Positions 55,244 to 64,000 of a stretch of DNA of 64,000 bases are shown here, one piece after another. The position numbers and the translations under genes were made by a program. Position 1 is the stretch's first letter; every line of letters begins with the position of its first letter. The notes below the pieces were generated by a model. It was not told the origin of the DNA, ran no database searches, and worked only from the letters and a program-made list of their open reading frames with translations. Origin of the DNA: Mesorhizobium sp. 1M-11 (GTDB taxonomy: Bacteria; Pseudomonadota; Alphaproteobacteria; Rhizobiales; Rhizobiaceae); contig NZ_LJSD01000075.1 in NCBI RefSeq assembly GCF_001303895.1, positions 347,273 through 411,272 of the forward strand. Reading direction: 5' to 3'.

Positions 55244-56734
55244 ATGAGCGCATCCAGTCGTTTCCGCATGTTTATCGACAATGAGTTCGTCGAGTCGGCG
55301 AGCGGGGAATGGTTCACCACGGACAACCCCTTTACCGGCCGACCGTTTGCCGAAGTGGCATCCGCCAATGAAGAGGATGTCGATCGTGCCGTGCGCTCGG
55401 CGCATCGTGCGTTTAACGCACCGGAATGGAAAGGCTTGACCGCTTCGCAGCGTGGCGAGCTTTTGCTGCGTCTTGCCGACCTTATCGCCGCGCATGTCGA
55501 AGAGCTTGCCGTCGCCGAAGTGCGCGACAATGGTAAACTGATTTCGGAGATGCGGGCGCAGATCGCCTACATGCCGCAGTGGTATCGCTACTATGGCGGC
55601 CTCGCCAACAAGGTCGAGGGCGCGCATTTGCCGAGCGACAAGAAGAACACCATCAACTTTACCCGCTATGAGCCGCTCGGCGTGGTCGCGGCGATTGTTC
55701 CCTGGAATTCGCCGCTTCTTTTGCTGGCGTGGAAGCTGGCCCCGGCTCTGGCCGCAGGCAATACCGTCGTCGTCAAGCCGTCGGAATTTACCTCCACGTC
55801 GATCACCCCGTTTATGGAACTGGTGAAGGACGCCGGCTTCCCGGCAGGTGTCGTCAACGTGGTTACTGGGACCGGTCCGACAGTCGGAGCGGAGCTCGTA
55901 CGCCACCCCTTGGTGCGCAAGGTTGCCTTCACCGGTGGCGAGACCGCGGGTGTCGCCATCGCGGAAGCCGCGGGGCGCCGGCTTATTCCTGCAACGCTGG
56001 AGCTCGGCGGCAAGAGTGCGAATGTCGTCTTTGCCGACGCCAACCTCGACAACGCCGCAAAGGGCGTCATCGGCGGTATATTCGCCGCCACCGGCCAGAC
56101 TTGCGTTGCCGGATCGAGGCTTCTGGTTCAGCGTGAGATCGCCGATGAGTTCATCGAGCGGTTGCTCGCCATCGCCCGCACCGCCCGCATGGGCGATCCA
56201 CTTTCGACCGATACGCAGGTGGGGCCAGTTACGACGCCGGTCCAGTTGGGCAAGATTCTGCGCCACATCGAGGACGCGAAGGCTGAGGGCGCCAGATGTG
56301 TGTTGGGCGGCGGCCGTGCCGAACGCCCGGAATGCGGAACGGGATGGTTCGTCGAGCCGACTATTTTCACCGATGTGACACCGCAGATGCGCCTGGCGCG
56401 CGAGGAAGTCTTCGGGCCGGTGCTGGCAATCATGCCCTTCGACACTGACGAAGAAGCTGTTTCGCTGGCAAACAGCACGGACTACGGGTTGGCAGCCGGC
56501 GTTTGGACCAGCGACCTGAAACGCGCCCATCGGATGGCCGAACAGTTGCAGGCCGGCTCGGTCTGGATCAATACCTATCGCACATCCGCACCGATGTCCC
56601 CTTTCGGGGGCTACAAACGATCCGGCCTCGGGCGCGAAGGCGGTGCCGACGCGATCAAGCAATACCTCCAGGTCAAGAGCGTGTGGATAGACTTGAATGA
56701 CGAATACCCATCGCCGTTCGTCATGCGTTTGTAG
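55244..56734 (+). CDS. NAD(P)-dependent aldehyde dehydrogenase
   Basis: A 496-residue aldehyde dehydrogenase with the general base Glu253 in LELGGKSANVVF and the catalytic Cys287 in TGQTCVAGSR. IVPWNSPLLLLAWKLAPALA, FTGGETAG, EEVFGPVLAIMPF and FGGYKRSGLGREGG are typical of the betaine/aminobutyraldehyde dehydrogenase-like branch. The start at 55244 has AAGG upstream; earlier in-frame starts at 55109 and 55200 lie in the control region. It probably oxidises the aldehyde made by the divergent aminotransferase, giving an acid for central metabolism. A LysR gene follows in the same direction. Confidence 0.92.
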   Translation: MSASSRFRMFIDNEFVESASGEWFTTDNPFTGRPFAEVASANEEDVDRAVRSAHRAFNAPEWKGLTASQRGELLLRLADLIAAHVEELAVAEVRDNGKLISEMRAQIAYMPQWYRYYGGLANKVEGAHLPSDKKNTINFTRYEPLGVVAAIVPWNSPLLLLAWKLAPALAAGNTVVVKPSEFTSTSITPFMELVKDAGFPAGVVNVVTGTGPTVGAELVRHPLVRKVAFTGGETAGVAIAEAAGRRLIPATLELGGKSANVVFADANLDNAAKGVIGGIFAATGQTCVAGSRLLVQREIADEFIERLLAIARTARMGDPLSTDTQVGPVTTPVQLGKILRHIEDAKAEGARCVLGGGRAERPECGTGWFVEPTIFTDVTPQMRLAREEVFGPVLAIMPFDTDEEAVSLANSTDYGLAAGVWTSDLKRAHRMAEQLQAGSVWINTYRTSAPMSPFGGYKRSGLGREGGADAIKQYLQVKSVWIDLNDEYPSPFVMRL

Positions 56735-56789
56735 CTTGGCTGGAAATCCCTCCGGATGACTGGCGTTCTTCAAGATCGGGGCAAAGCCA

Positions 56790-57680
56790 GTGATAACGCT
56801 GAAACAGCTTGAGGCTCTCTACTGGGCTGCGACCCTTGGCAGTTTCGTATTGGCGGCCGAGCGCCTGTTCATGACTCAATCGGCGCTATCCAAACGAATC
56901 CTGGAACTCGAGGAACAGATTGGCGAACCCCTGTTCGATCGGTCGGGTCCGCGCGCGCGCATCACGGAACTGGGCACACGCGTTCTCGAAAACGCCTCGG
57001 AAATGCTCAATCTGCGTGATGCGATCCTGCTTTCGGCAAGAAGCGGCACAACGGTCAAGGGAGTCTGCCGCTTCGGCGTCACTCAGATCATGGCAATCAA
57101 ACGGTTGCCGGAGCTCGTCGTGCGGATCCGGGATACGTATCCCGAGGTGAAAATCGAACCTCAGGTCGCGTTGACCCAGGAATTGCTGCATTCGGTATCC
57201 AAGGGCGAACTCGACTTTGCCCTTGCTCCGGGCCCATCGATCGATTCCTGCATTATCTCCAGGTCGATCACCACCATGGAGCTGGTTTGGGTCTGTTCAC
57301 CGTCGCTCGTCAGCCATGACGGTCCGTTCGACATCTCGGACTTCCCGAAATACCCTTTGATTTCCATGTCGGACCGCGCCGGAACATCCGGGGTCCTGAG
57401 CGCATGGGCGATTGAAAAGGGGGTAAATTTTACCAGAATTGTCAACACCAACAGTCCCGAGGCAGCCGCTGCGCTGACAATTGCGGGCCTTGGTATCGCG
57501 CTGTTGGCTGCTCCTTTCGTGGAGAGCTACATCCAGTCCGATCAATTGAGGCGCCTGCCAATACCCCCGGACCTGGAAGTTCCTCCGCTGAACTATTTTA
57601 TTCACTGGAGATCTGACAATGCTCGAAAGCTGGCAGAGGCGGTTCGCGAAATAGCCATAGACATGTTTGCTGTCGGTTGA
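56790..57680 (+). CDS. LysR family transcriptional regulator
   Basis: A 296-residue LysR regulator. Helix-turn-helix: LKQLEALYWAATLGSFVLAA and MTQSALSKRILELEEQIGEP. The effector domain includes GTTVKGVCRFGVTQIMAIKR, LDFALAPGP and a C-terminal TIAGLGIALLAAPFV. It starts with GTG at 56790, 55 bases after the aldehyde dehydrogenase, and is probably co-transcribed with it. It likely controls the divergent aminotransferase/transporter operon and the dehydrogenase. Confidence 0.9.
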   Translation: MITLKQLEALYWAATLGSFVLAAERLFMTQSALSKRILELEEQIGEPLFDRSGPRARITELGTRVLENASEMLNLRDAILLSARSGTTVKGVCRFGVTQIMAIKRLPELVVRIRDTYPEVKIEPQVALTQELLHSVSKGELDFALAPGPSIDSCIISRSITTMELVWVCSPSLVSHDGPFDISDFPKYPLISMSDRAGTSGVLSAWAIEKGVNFTRIVNTNSPEAAAALTIAGLGIALLAAPFVESYIQSDQLRRLPIPPDLEVPPLNYFIHWRSDNARKLAEAVREIAIDMFAVG

Positions 57681-57731
57681 TCGAAAGAGAACGCGGTAGC
57701 GGCTTGTTCGAGCGCCTCCCCGGCCGGAGCC

Positions 57732-58367
57732 CTACCGACGCTCGCGCCCGCCTTGTATTGCTTCCTCCGTCGCGACCAGCGTCCATGAAGGGTCGCGGGA
57801 GGGAATGGGACGCGAGAATGTCCAACGATCCGCGACCAGTATGGGACGCGTCGACCCGCCCTGCACAAGGTCATCTACGGAAGAGCCAACCGTCTCGATC
57901 AGTTGGGCGTGGAACATAACCTCCACTTCGACTGCGTCCTGGAGCAGTGCGACACGCTCGATCTCTGCGACATCGATCCCAAGAACAACGAGCTCAGCGG
58001 TTCCCTGCCTTTCGTTGCGCTCGGCAATCACCGTTGCGAATGTGTCGAGCACTTGTGCGGACAGCAGCGGGCGGAGGGTTTCCATGTCTCCGCGAGCGTA
58101 AGCTTCCACGATCGTTTCGTAAGCGCATTGCGCTCCGATCAAGAACCAGGACGGGCTGAACTCCGGGTCGACTTCCCGCAGCATGGTCCAGTTCTGCTCA
58201 TCCTCTACGGAGCGTTTATCGCTGCCGAGAGTGTTGCGAGACAGCGGGGCGATCTCATCAGCGTCGCTCGACGTCGAATAGCCAACCAACATCGACAGGA
58301 TCACCAGCCATGTCGAGAGTATGATGATCGCGGGAAAGTTGGTCGCGAGGGTGCTGACTTCATTCAT
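57732..58367 (-). CDS. Tim44-like domain membrane protein
   Basis: A 211-residue protein. One N-terminal membrane helix (about residues 9-30, FPAIIILSTWLVILSMLVGY) is followed by a short linker. A Tim44/TimA-like domain comes next: DPEFSPSWFLIGAQCAYETI, VEAYARGDMETLRPLLSAQV and the beta strands VVLGIDVAEIERVALLQDAV and ILVADRWTFSR. Bacterial Tim44-like proteins are inner-membrane proteins linked to protein translocation or assembly and are common in alphaproteobacteria. The start at 58367 has GGAGG 6 bases upstream. The domain is shorter and more divergent than in the usual TimA protein, and the C-terminus is Arg-rich. Confidence 0.78.
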   Translation of the reverse strand: MNEVSTLATNFPAIIILSTWLVILSMLVGYSTSSDADEIAPLSRNTLGSDKRSVEDEQNWTMLREVDPEFSPSWFLIGAQCAYETIVEAYARGDMETLRPLLSAQVLDTFATVIAERNERQGTAELVVLGIDVAEIERVALLQDAVEVEVMFHAQLIETVGSSVDDLVQGGSTRPILVADRWTFSRPIPSRDPSWTLVATEEAIQGGRERR

Positions 58368-58493
58368 GGCGGCCTCCATTTGGCCGGGGAGGCATTTGTC
58401 CTCATCGAGAGGCAAACAATGCGAGCCTCTGGTGGCGGTCCTGTCTGGTCTTCGTTCTGATCATTTTCTTGCGCGTTGCGGGGCCCCTGACGC

Positions 58494-59147
58494 CTAGTCC
58501 GTAACGACGACATCCATCGGAATATCGTGAGACTGCGGATAGATGGTCGCGACATTGGCGCTGGTGTAGCCGACGCCGATTGCCAGTGGTTTGCGCCGCA
58601 TGACAGCCAGGGTCCGGTCGAAGAACCCGCCGCCATAGCCGAGCCGATAATGTTCCTTGTCAAAGCCGACGACCGGCGCAACCACGACATCGGGCTGCAC
58701 GGCAGGTCCTCGCGAAGGAACAAGGATACCCGCGACACCGCGTTCCAGCGGATCTCCCGGTGACCAGATCCGATATTCGAGAGGCCAGCCCTGCTGGATC
58801 ACGACGGGAAGAGCTAGCCGCCCGCCACGTTCAATGACCCGGATACCCCAGTTGCGTAAATCCGGTTCTCCACGAAACGGCCAATAGGTGCCGATGATGC
58901 GGCCGGCGAACCTGCCGATCGTCAGGTCGAGCATGGCGGCAATGCGATCGGACCTTGCTTGCCGCTCGTCGGGCGACATCGACAGGCGCTGGTCGATCAA
59001 TCGCTTGCGCTCTGCTTTGCGCCACCGCAACACATCGCTCCAAGCGTCGGGGCGGACGGGGTCTAAACGGAACTCCGGTGACAGTTCGTGCATGAAGCAT
59101 GGAGGGGATGCGTATTGAGCAGGCTCCTCATGGATATCGTCTTGCAT
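58494..59147 (-). CDS. 5-formyltetrahydrofolate cyclo-ligase
   Basis: A 217-residue enzyme that converts 5-formyl-THF to 5,10-methenyl-THF using ATP. Family features: the N-terminal basic helix WRKAERKRLIDQRLSM, IIGTYWPFRGEPDLR, LPVV, the substrate/ATP site VVAPVVGFDKEHYRLGYGGG with FFDRTL next, and a final IGVGYTSA. An N-terminal extension of about 35 residues before the usual start suggests either a longer form or a later start. It diverges from a LysR gene at 59257. A one-carbon link to the formaldehyde dehydrogenase at the window end is possible but not shown. Confidence 0.88.
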   Translation of the reverse strand: MQDDIHEEPAQYASPPCFMHELSPEFRLDPVRPDAWSDVLRWRKAERKRLIDQRLSMSPDERQARSDRIAAMLDLTIGRFAGRIIGTYWPFRGEPDLRNWGIRVIERGGRLALPVVIQQGWPLEYRIWSPGDPLERGVAGILVPSRGPAVQPDVVVAPVVGFDKEHYRLGYGGGFFDRTLAVMRRKPLAIGVGYTSANVATIYPQSHDIPMDVVVTD

Positions 59148-59228
59148 TGCGCGCGTTCCATTGTGGTCTGTCTTCCAAAATTGCGCCGCAAGAAGGATCG
59201 ATGCAAACGGAATTAAATGCGCTATAAC

Positions 59229-59243
59229 TGCAAAAAAATTGCA
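59229..59243. promoter_or_regulatory. LysR-type binding site
   Basis: TGCAA-AAAAA-TTGCA is a perfect 15-bp inverted repeat ending 13 bases before the LysR start codon at 59257 and about 80 bases from the divergent cyclo-ligase gene. Its size and form fit a LysR box for autoregulation; the binding protein is inferred. Confidence 0.55.
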
Positions 59244-59256
59244 CTAAGGCTTGGGC

Positions 59257-60096
59257 ATGGACATAGACCGCGCGCGGACCTTCCTGGAAATTGTCCATAC
59301 CGGCAGCTTCTTCAAGGCAGCCGACCGCCTTCACGTGACCCAGACCACGGTGAGTGCACGCATCCGCACCCTGGAAGAGGAGCTCGGCCGCAAGCTCTTC
59401 GTGCGCAATCGCAACGGCGCAACCCTGACGGCTGCAGGACGGGAGTTCGAACGTTTTGCCCAATCCTTTGTCCAGATATGGGAACGCGCGCGACAGCAGC
59501 TGTCGGTTCCTGCCGGTCGCTCCAGTGTCGTCGCCCTTGGCGGCGAACTGAGCCTGTGGAATCCGCTGCTTCTGGACTGGTTGGTCTGGATGAAGAAGAA
59601 CCAGCCGACAATCGCCATTCATGCGAATGTCGGTGTGCCGGATCAACTGGTCGAACAATTGCGGACAGGCGTTCTGGACATTGCGATCCTCTATGCGCCG
59701 AAGATCCTGCCCGGGTTCACGGTCGAGCTGATCGAGGAAGAACAGCTCGTTCTGGTGAGGACCAGACTCGAAGAGACCGATGCCGAAAGCGACTATGTGC
59801 ACGTCGACTGGGGTCCGCAATTTGCCGCGCAACATGGGATAGGAGCTGCTGCCTTCGGCGAACCCGGGCTGCTCGTGGGGCTCGGTCCGCTGGGACTGAG
59901 TTACATCCTGCGCGCTGGCGGCATGGGCTATTTCCGGCTAGGTGCGGTCAAACCCTATCTGGAGGCCGGTCAGTTGGAACTGGTGAAGCACGCGCCGCAG
60001 TTCACATATCCGGCCTACGCTGTTTATCCAGATGCTGCCGAAACTCGGGAAGATGTCCGTCAGGCATTGTCGGGACTGAAGAAGGTGGCGCACTGA
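59257..60096 (+). CDS. LysR family transcriptional regulator
   Basis: A 279-residue LysR regulator, slightly short. Helix-turn-helix: RARTFLEIVHTGSFFKAADR and VTQTTVSARIRTLEEELGRK, then LFVRNRNGATLTAAG. The effector domain has VVALGGELSLWNPLLLDWLV, LRTGVLDIAILYAPK and a Gly-rich GLGPLGLSYILRAGGMGYF. AAGG lies before the ATG; an in-frame TTG at 59251 is possible. It diverges from the 5-formyl-THF cyclo-ligase gene. Confidence 0.9.
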   Translation: MDIDRARTFLEIVHTGSFFKAADRLHVTQTTVSARIRTLEEELGRKLFVRNRNGATLTAAGREFERFAQSFVQIWERARQQLSVPAGRSSVVALGGELSLWNPLLLDWLVWMKKNQPTIAIHANVGVPDQLVEQLRTGVLDIAILYAPKILPGFTVELIEEEQLVLVRTRLEETDAESDYVHVDWGPQFAAQHGIGAAAFGEPGLLVGLGPLGLSYILRAGGMGYFRLGAVKPYLEAGQLELVKHAPQFTYPAYAVYPDAAETREDVRQALSGLKKVAH

Positions 60097-60111
60097 CGGG
60101 ACCGGAGATGG

Positions 60112-60405
60112 CTATGACGGCTCTTCGTTTCCTCGCCGGGCTTCCAGCAATGCGTTGATGACAAGCTCGCGCCCCGCGCGACTTATCCCGACACCTTGTC
60201 CGCGCTCTTGGACGAGCCCCAGATGCAGCAACCGTTCGATTATTTCTCGACTAAGGGCCGTATGCGGGCCACGGTTCATTCGCTTCAACGCCAGCTGCTC
60301 TTCTTCGGAAAGCTCGTCCCAACCGACAGCCGGAACGCTTGCCGGCGCATGATCGGCAGCTCCAACGTTTCTCCTGGACCGCAGGGAACGAGCTCGAGGC
60401 GTCAT
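60112..60405 (-). CDS. Small hypothetical protein, possible winged helix
   Basis: A predicted product of 97 residues from ATG 60405; the ribosome site is poor and the frame is open upstream to 60564. The first 25 residues are Arg-rich. The rest reads like a small DNA-binding helix bundle: VGWDELSEEEQLALKRMN, ALSREIIERLLHLGLVQERG and ISRAGRELVINALLEAR, similar to the C-terminal part of winged-helix proteins. It converges on the LysR gene, with a 15-base gap. I cannot name a family. It could be a real small regulator or a conserved hypothetical. Confidence 0.55.
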   Translation of the reverse strand: MTPRARSLRSRRNVGAADHAPASVPAVGWDELSEEEQLALKRMNRGPHTALSREIIERLLHLGLVQERGQGVGISRAGRELVINALLEARRGNEEPS

Positions 60406-60493
60406 GGAAACATCAGCCCCGGCCGCAGTTGGCACCGGTTGCCGGCTCCTGCCTGTCGCCCTGTTTTCGGGCACGCAAGAATTGGGTTGCGCC

Positions 60494-61597
60494 TCATCGC
60501 GACAGGCCTGCCGGCCGGTCCACTTCACCAAGCGCGGCGAGGCGGGCCAGCGCTTCGGAGGCAAGCTTGCGGGTCAGCTCGCCCGCTGAAACCTCCCTGC
60601 ACAGACTGGCGGCCTGACCCGACCAGAGCGACATGAAGTCGCCCGAACCTGCTTTTTCACTTGCCGCGCGCAGTGGTGCAAGTGCTCCACCCGCAAGCGG
60701 AAAGGCTGGTGCTTTCTCGCTCATCGGTCCCACCTCGCGCATCACACGATTGATCATGCCGCGCGCAGGCCTGCCCGTGAACACATTGGTCAGAACCGTC
60801 CGTTCGGCCATCGGGCTGCGCAGCGCTTCATGGTGTGGTTTGGAAATTCGCGCCTGTGGTGTGAACAGATAGGCGGTGCCGATCTGAACCGCGGAAGCAC
60901 CAAGCGCGAAAGCCGCCACGATGCCCCGAGCATCGGCAATTCCGCCAGCCGCAATGACTGGAACCTTCACCGCATCGACGACTTGCGGCACCAGGGCGAA
61001 TGTGCCGACTTGTGTAGCGATATCCTCTGTCAGGAAATTGCCTCGATGGCCCCCGGCCTCAAATCCCTGCGCGATGATGGCGTCGCAACCACGGTCTTCG
61101 AGCCAGCGGGCTTCGTCCACCGTCGTGGCCGATGACAGGATTTTCGCACCAGTTGCCCGAACCCGGTCGAGCAGATGGCGGTCGGGCAGGCCGAAGTGGA
61201 AACTTACCACCTCAGGCCTGAATTCCTCGACCAGGGTGCAGAGCTGCTCATCGAACGGAGTGCGATTGGAAACAGGAACCGGACCATCCGGATCGAGACC
61301 GAATTCCACGTAGTAGGGTCTGAGTTGTCTGCGCCAGTTGGCCTCGCGCTCGGCATCCACCGAAGGCACGGCATGGCAGAAGAAATTGACATTGATGGGT
61401 CGGTTCGTTCGGCCCCGGATCGTGCCGAGCTCGGACCGCACCTGCTCCGCCCCCATGGTCGCACAAGGGAGCGAACCCAGACCTCCTGCCTCGGCGACAG
61501 CGACCACCATGTCGGCGAACACAGGGCCAGCCATTGGAGCCTGAATTATCGGCAAATCAATGCCAAAGAGATCGACGATCCGCCGGTCCGGCCACAT
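60494..61597 (-). CDS. Nitronate monooxygenase-like flavoprotein
   Basis: A 367-residue FMN-dependent TIM-barrel enzyme of the nitronate monooxygenase/2-nitropropane dioxygenase family. It has PIIQAPMAGPVFADMVVAVA, GGLGSLPCATM, VSFHFGLPD, DAIIAQGFEAGGHRGNF, FALVPQVVDAVKVPVIAAGG-type barrel strands and ALGASAVQIGTAYLFTPQA. The His in GGHRG is the family's catalytic-region residue. Such enzymes oxidise alkyl nitronates or toxic propionate-3-nitronate made by plants, although some have other roles. GGGAG precedes the ATG. It stands alone on the minus strand. Confidence 0.88.
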   Translation of the reverse strand: MWPDRRIVDLFGIDLPIIQAPMAGPVFADMVVAVAEAGGLGSLPCATMGAEQVRSELGTIRGRTNRPINVNFFCHAVPSVDAEREANWRRQLRPYYVEFGLDPDGPVPVSNRTPFDEQLCTLVEEFRPEVVSFHFGLPDRHLLDRVRATGAKILSSATTVDEARWLEDRGCDAIIAQGFEAGGHRGNFLTEDIATQVGTFALVPQVVDAVKVPVIAAGGIADARGIVAAFALGASAVQIGTAYLFTPQARISKPHHEALRSPMAERTVLTNVFTGRPARGMINRVMREVGPMSEKAPAFPLAGGALAPLRAASEKAGSGDFMSLWSGQAASLCREVSAGELTRKLASEALARLAALGEVDRPAGLSR

Positions 61598-61725
61598 TGC
61601 AATACTCCCAGGTCACAGATGGCTCGCACTATCCATGTCGGTCGTGACGTTCTCAAATGAAAAAACGCGCGATCTGGATGCAAGTTTTTTGCAGACAAAA
61701 TGCAGCCCGATCGGGGAGACGTTGC

Positions 61726-62694
61726 TCACGAAGCCGCATGAGACTTCCCAGCCACCTTTTGGACGACGGGGATTGCAAGCAGGCCAACCGCCAGGCCGAT
61801 CAGCCCGGCGGCTGCCGCCGACACCAGAAAAGCGACAAGTTCGCCAGCCACCGGAACCGAATGCGCGGCTTTTTCCGCAGCAGCCTCGATGAGATGTGCC
61901 GGTTCACCGTATCCGAATGTCTCGAGGCCGTGCACGAGAATGCCGCCACCGACCCAGATCATGGCGGCGGTGCCGACCGCGGCCAACGCTTTCAGGAAGT
62001 AAGGCATTCCCGTCACCACTCCTCTTCCGAATGCGCGTGACGCCGCACCCAGTCCAAGAAAACTTCCTTTGGTCCTGGCCAGGGCCAGCCCGAAATCATC
62101 GGCCTTCACGATGATGGCGACGACACCATACACACCGAGCGTGATGCCAATGCCGACCATGGCGAGGATGGCTGCCTGTGTCAGGACATTCGTGGACGGG
62201 ATTGCAGCCAGCGTGATCGCCATGATTTCAGCGGACAGAATGAAGTCCGTTCGAATGGCGCCCTGGACTTTCTCGTTTTCGAATTTGGCAGGCTCCACCA
62301 GGACGCCGGCATCCGGGTCGCTGTCCTCTTCGGCATGAGGGAAGAAAACCTCAAGCACCTTTTCAGCGCCTTCGAAGCAAAGATAGATGCCGCCGACCAT
62401 CAGGAGTGGTGTAATCGCCCAAGGGGCCAGCCATCCCAGCAGCAAAGCTGCCGGGAGCAGGAAGATGAGTTTGTTTTTCAGGGAGCCGACCGTGATCTTT
62501 GCGATGATCGGCAGCTCCCGCTGCGCTGTGAAGCCGACAACGTAACGCGGCGTTACCGCCGCATCATCGATGACCACCCCCGCGGCTTTTGCTCCTGCTT
62601 TTGCGGCCTGGGCGGCCACGTCATCGATCGAGGCTGCGGCGACCTTCGCGATCGAGGCTACATCATCGAGCAGGGCCAGCAGTCCGGAACTCAT
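61726..62694 (-). CDS. DUF808 family membrane protein (YedI-like)
   Basis: A 322-residue inner-membrane protein of the DUF808 family. The N-terminus MSSGLLALLDDVASIAKVAA and VVIDDAAVTPRYVVGF are nearly invariant family motifs, then GSLKNKLIFLLPAALLL begins a set of about six to seven hydrophobic helices. The central loop holds a PHAEEDSDPDAG segment followed by EKVQGAIRTDFILSAEIMAI. The function is unknown. AAGGA precedes the ATG. It is a single gene with a 253-base gap upstream. Confidence 0.92.
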   Translation of the reverse strand: MSSGLLALLDDVASIAKVAAASIDDVAAQAAKAGAKAAGVVIDDAAVTPRYVVGFTAQRELPIIAKITVGSLKNKLIFLLPAALLLGWLAPWAITPLLMVGGIYLCFEGAEKVLEVFFPHAEEDSDPDAGVLVEPAKFENEKVQGAIRTDFILSAEIMAITLAAIPSTNVLTQAAILAMVGIGITLGVYGVVAIIVKADDFGLALARTKGSFLGLGAASRAFGRGVVTGMPYFLKALAAVGTAAMIWVGGGILVHGLETFGYGEPAHLIEAAAEKAAHSVPVAGELVAFLVSAAAAGLIGLAVGLLAIPVVQKVAGKSHAAS

Positions 62695-62829
62695 TCGCAG
62701 TCCTTGTTTTGACGAGTGAGTAGACTGTTTTGGCTAAGGATCAATGACCTATTTGTGAAGAGATTGGCGTTTCGTTCCGCCTTGCCCCGGTTCTCGCTTC
62801 ACCAACAGCAAGCCTGTGCATGAAGAAAT

Positions 62830-62878
62830 GCCGGCGGTGCGATCAAGACCAGAGAGTCCTCCTTATCGCACCGCCGGC
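62830..62878 (-). terminator. Hairpin terminator after frmA
   Basis: Perfect 14-bp arms GCCGGCGGTGCGAT (62830-62843) and ATCGCACCGCCGGC (62865-62878) with a 21-base loop, 70 bases past the frmA stop. Read on the minus strand it is followed by ATTTCTTC, a weak U tract. Confidence 0.65.
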
Positions 62879-62947
62879 CAACGCCAGGCTTTGGGAACAC
62901 GCTGAGCAACCGGGAGGCCGGAGGCCAGCGAAAAAGCCAAGCGTATC

Positions 62948-64000
<1,053 letters not shown>

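Overview
The window is GC-rich chromosomal DNA from an alphaproteobacterium of the Rhizobiales, most like the Mesorhizobium/Aminobacter/Phyllobacteriaceae group. I infer this from the gene types (DUF930 and DUF2865 proteins, an RpoH2-type sigma factor behind an EcfG-type promoter, many ABC/TRAP uptake systems with LysR/GntR regulators) and from a rhizobial palindromic intergenic repeat near 4.7 kb. No rRNA, tRNA, CRISPR array, transposase, phage gene or replication origin was recognised.

Layout. 0-4.7 kb: the 3' end of purA, then envelope/secreted proteins of unknown function (a membrane-anchored Pro-rich protein, DUF930, DUF2865). 4.9-11 kb: the ABC-F ATPase gene uup, then a thiamine salvage module in which thiN (thiamine pyrophosphokinase) diverges from a TPP riboswitch followed by thiBPQ. 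11.3-14.7 kb: an M48 lipoprotein protease, a MarR regulator with palindromic operators and a divergent small membrane protein, and rpoH2 behind a near-perfect EcfG promoter. 14.9-21.5 kb: a cystine-type amino-acid ABC transporter, msrB, an atypical metallo-beta-lactamase-fold protein and a NMT1/THI5-type ABC transporter.

21.6-43.6 kb is the most interesting part. A TRAP transporter and an M20 deacylase diverge from a three-subunit molybdenum hydroxylase. Then follow a PLP enzyme, a GntR/FCD regulator, a cupin, a thiamine-diphosphate (ThDP) lyase and an atypical SDR on the minus strand. These diverge from an aldehyde dehydrogenase, a CoxG-like protein and diaminopropionate ammonia-lyase. A 31-bp two-palindrome element occurs in both divergent control regions, and the same palindrome precedes the GntR gene, so these transcription units look like one GntR regulon for an unidentified nitrogenous substrate. 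Next come an amino-acid ABC transporter, a 2-hydroxyacid dehydrogenase, a protein resembling arylmalonate decarboxylase and its divergent LysR regulator.

44.7-48.4 kb: a hypothetical protein, a GNAT acetyltransferase, and a two-component flavin monooxygenase (luciferase-like oxygenase plus flavin reductase) divergent from a GcvA-like LysR regulator. 48.5-57.7 kb: a polyamine-type ABC transporter with an SDR, a class III aminotransferase, an aldehyde dehydrogenase and a LysR regulator, which together suggest uptake and oxidation of an amine. 57.7-64 kb: a Tim44-like protein, 5-formyl-THF cyclo-ligase divergent from a LysR regulator, a small hypothetical protein, a nitronate-monooxygenase-like enzyme, a DUF808 membrane protein, and the glutathione-dependent formaldehyde dehydrogenase gene, cut by the window end.

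Method limits: family calls come from reading motifs and remembered family features. No database search, structure prediction or expression data were used.
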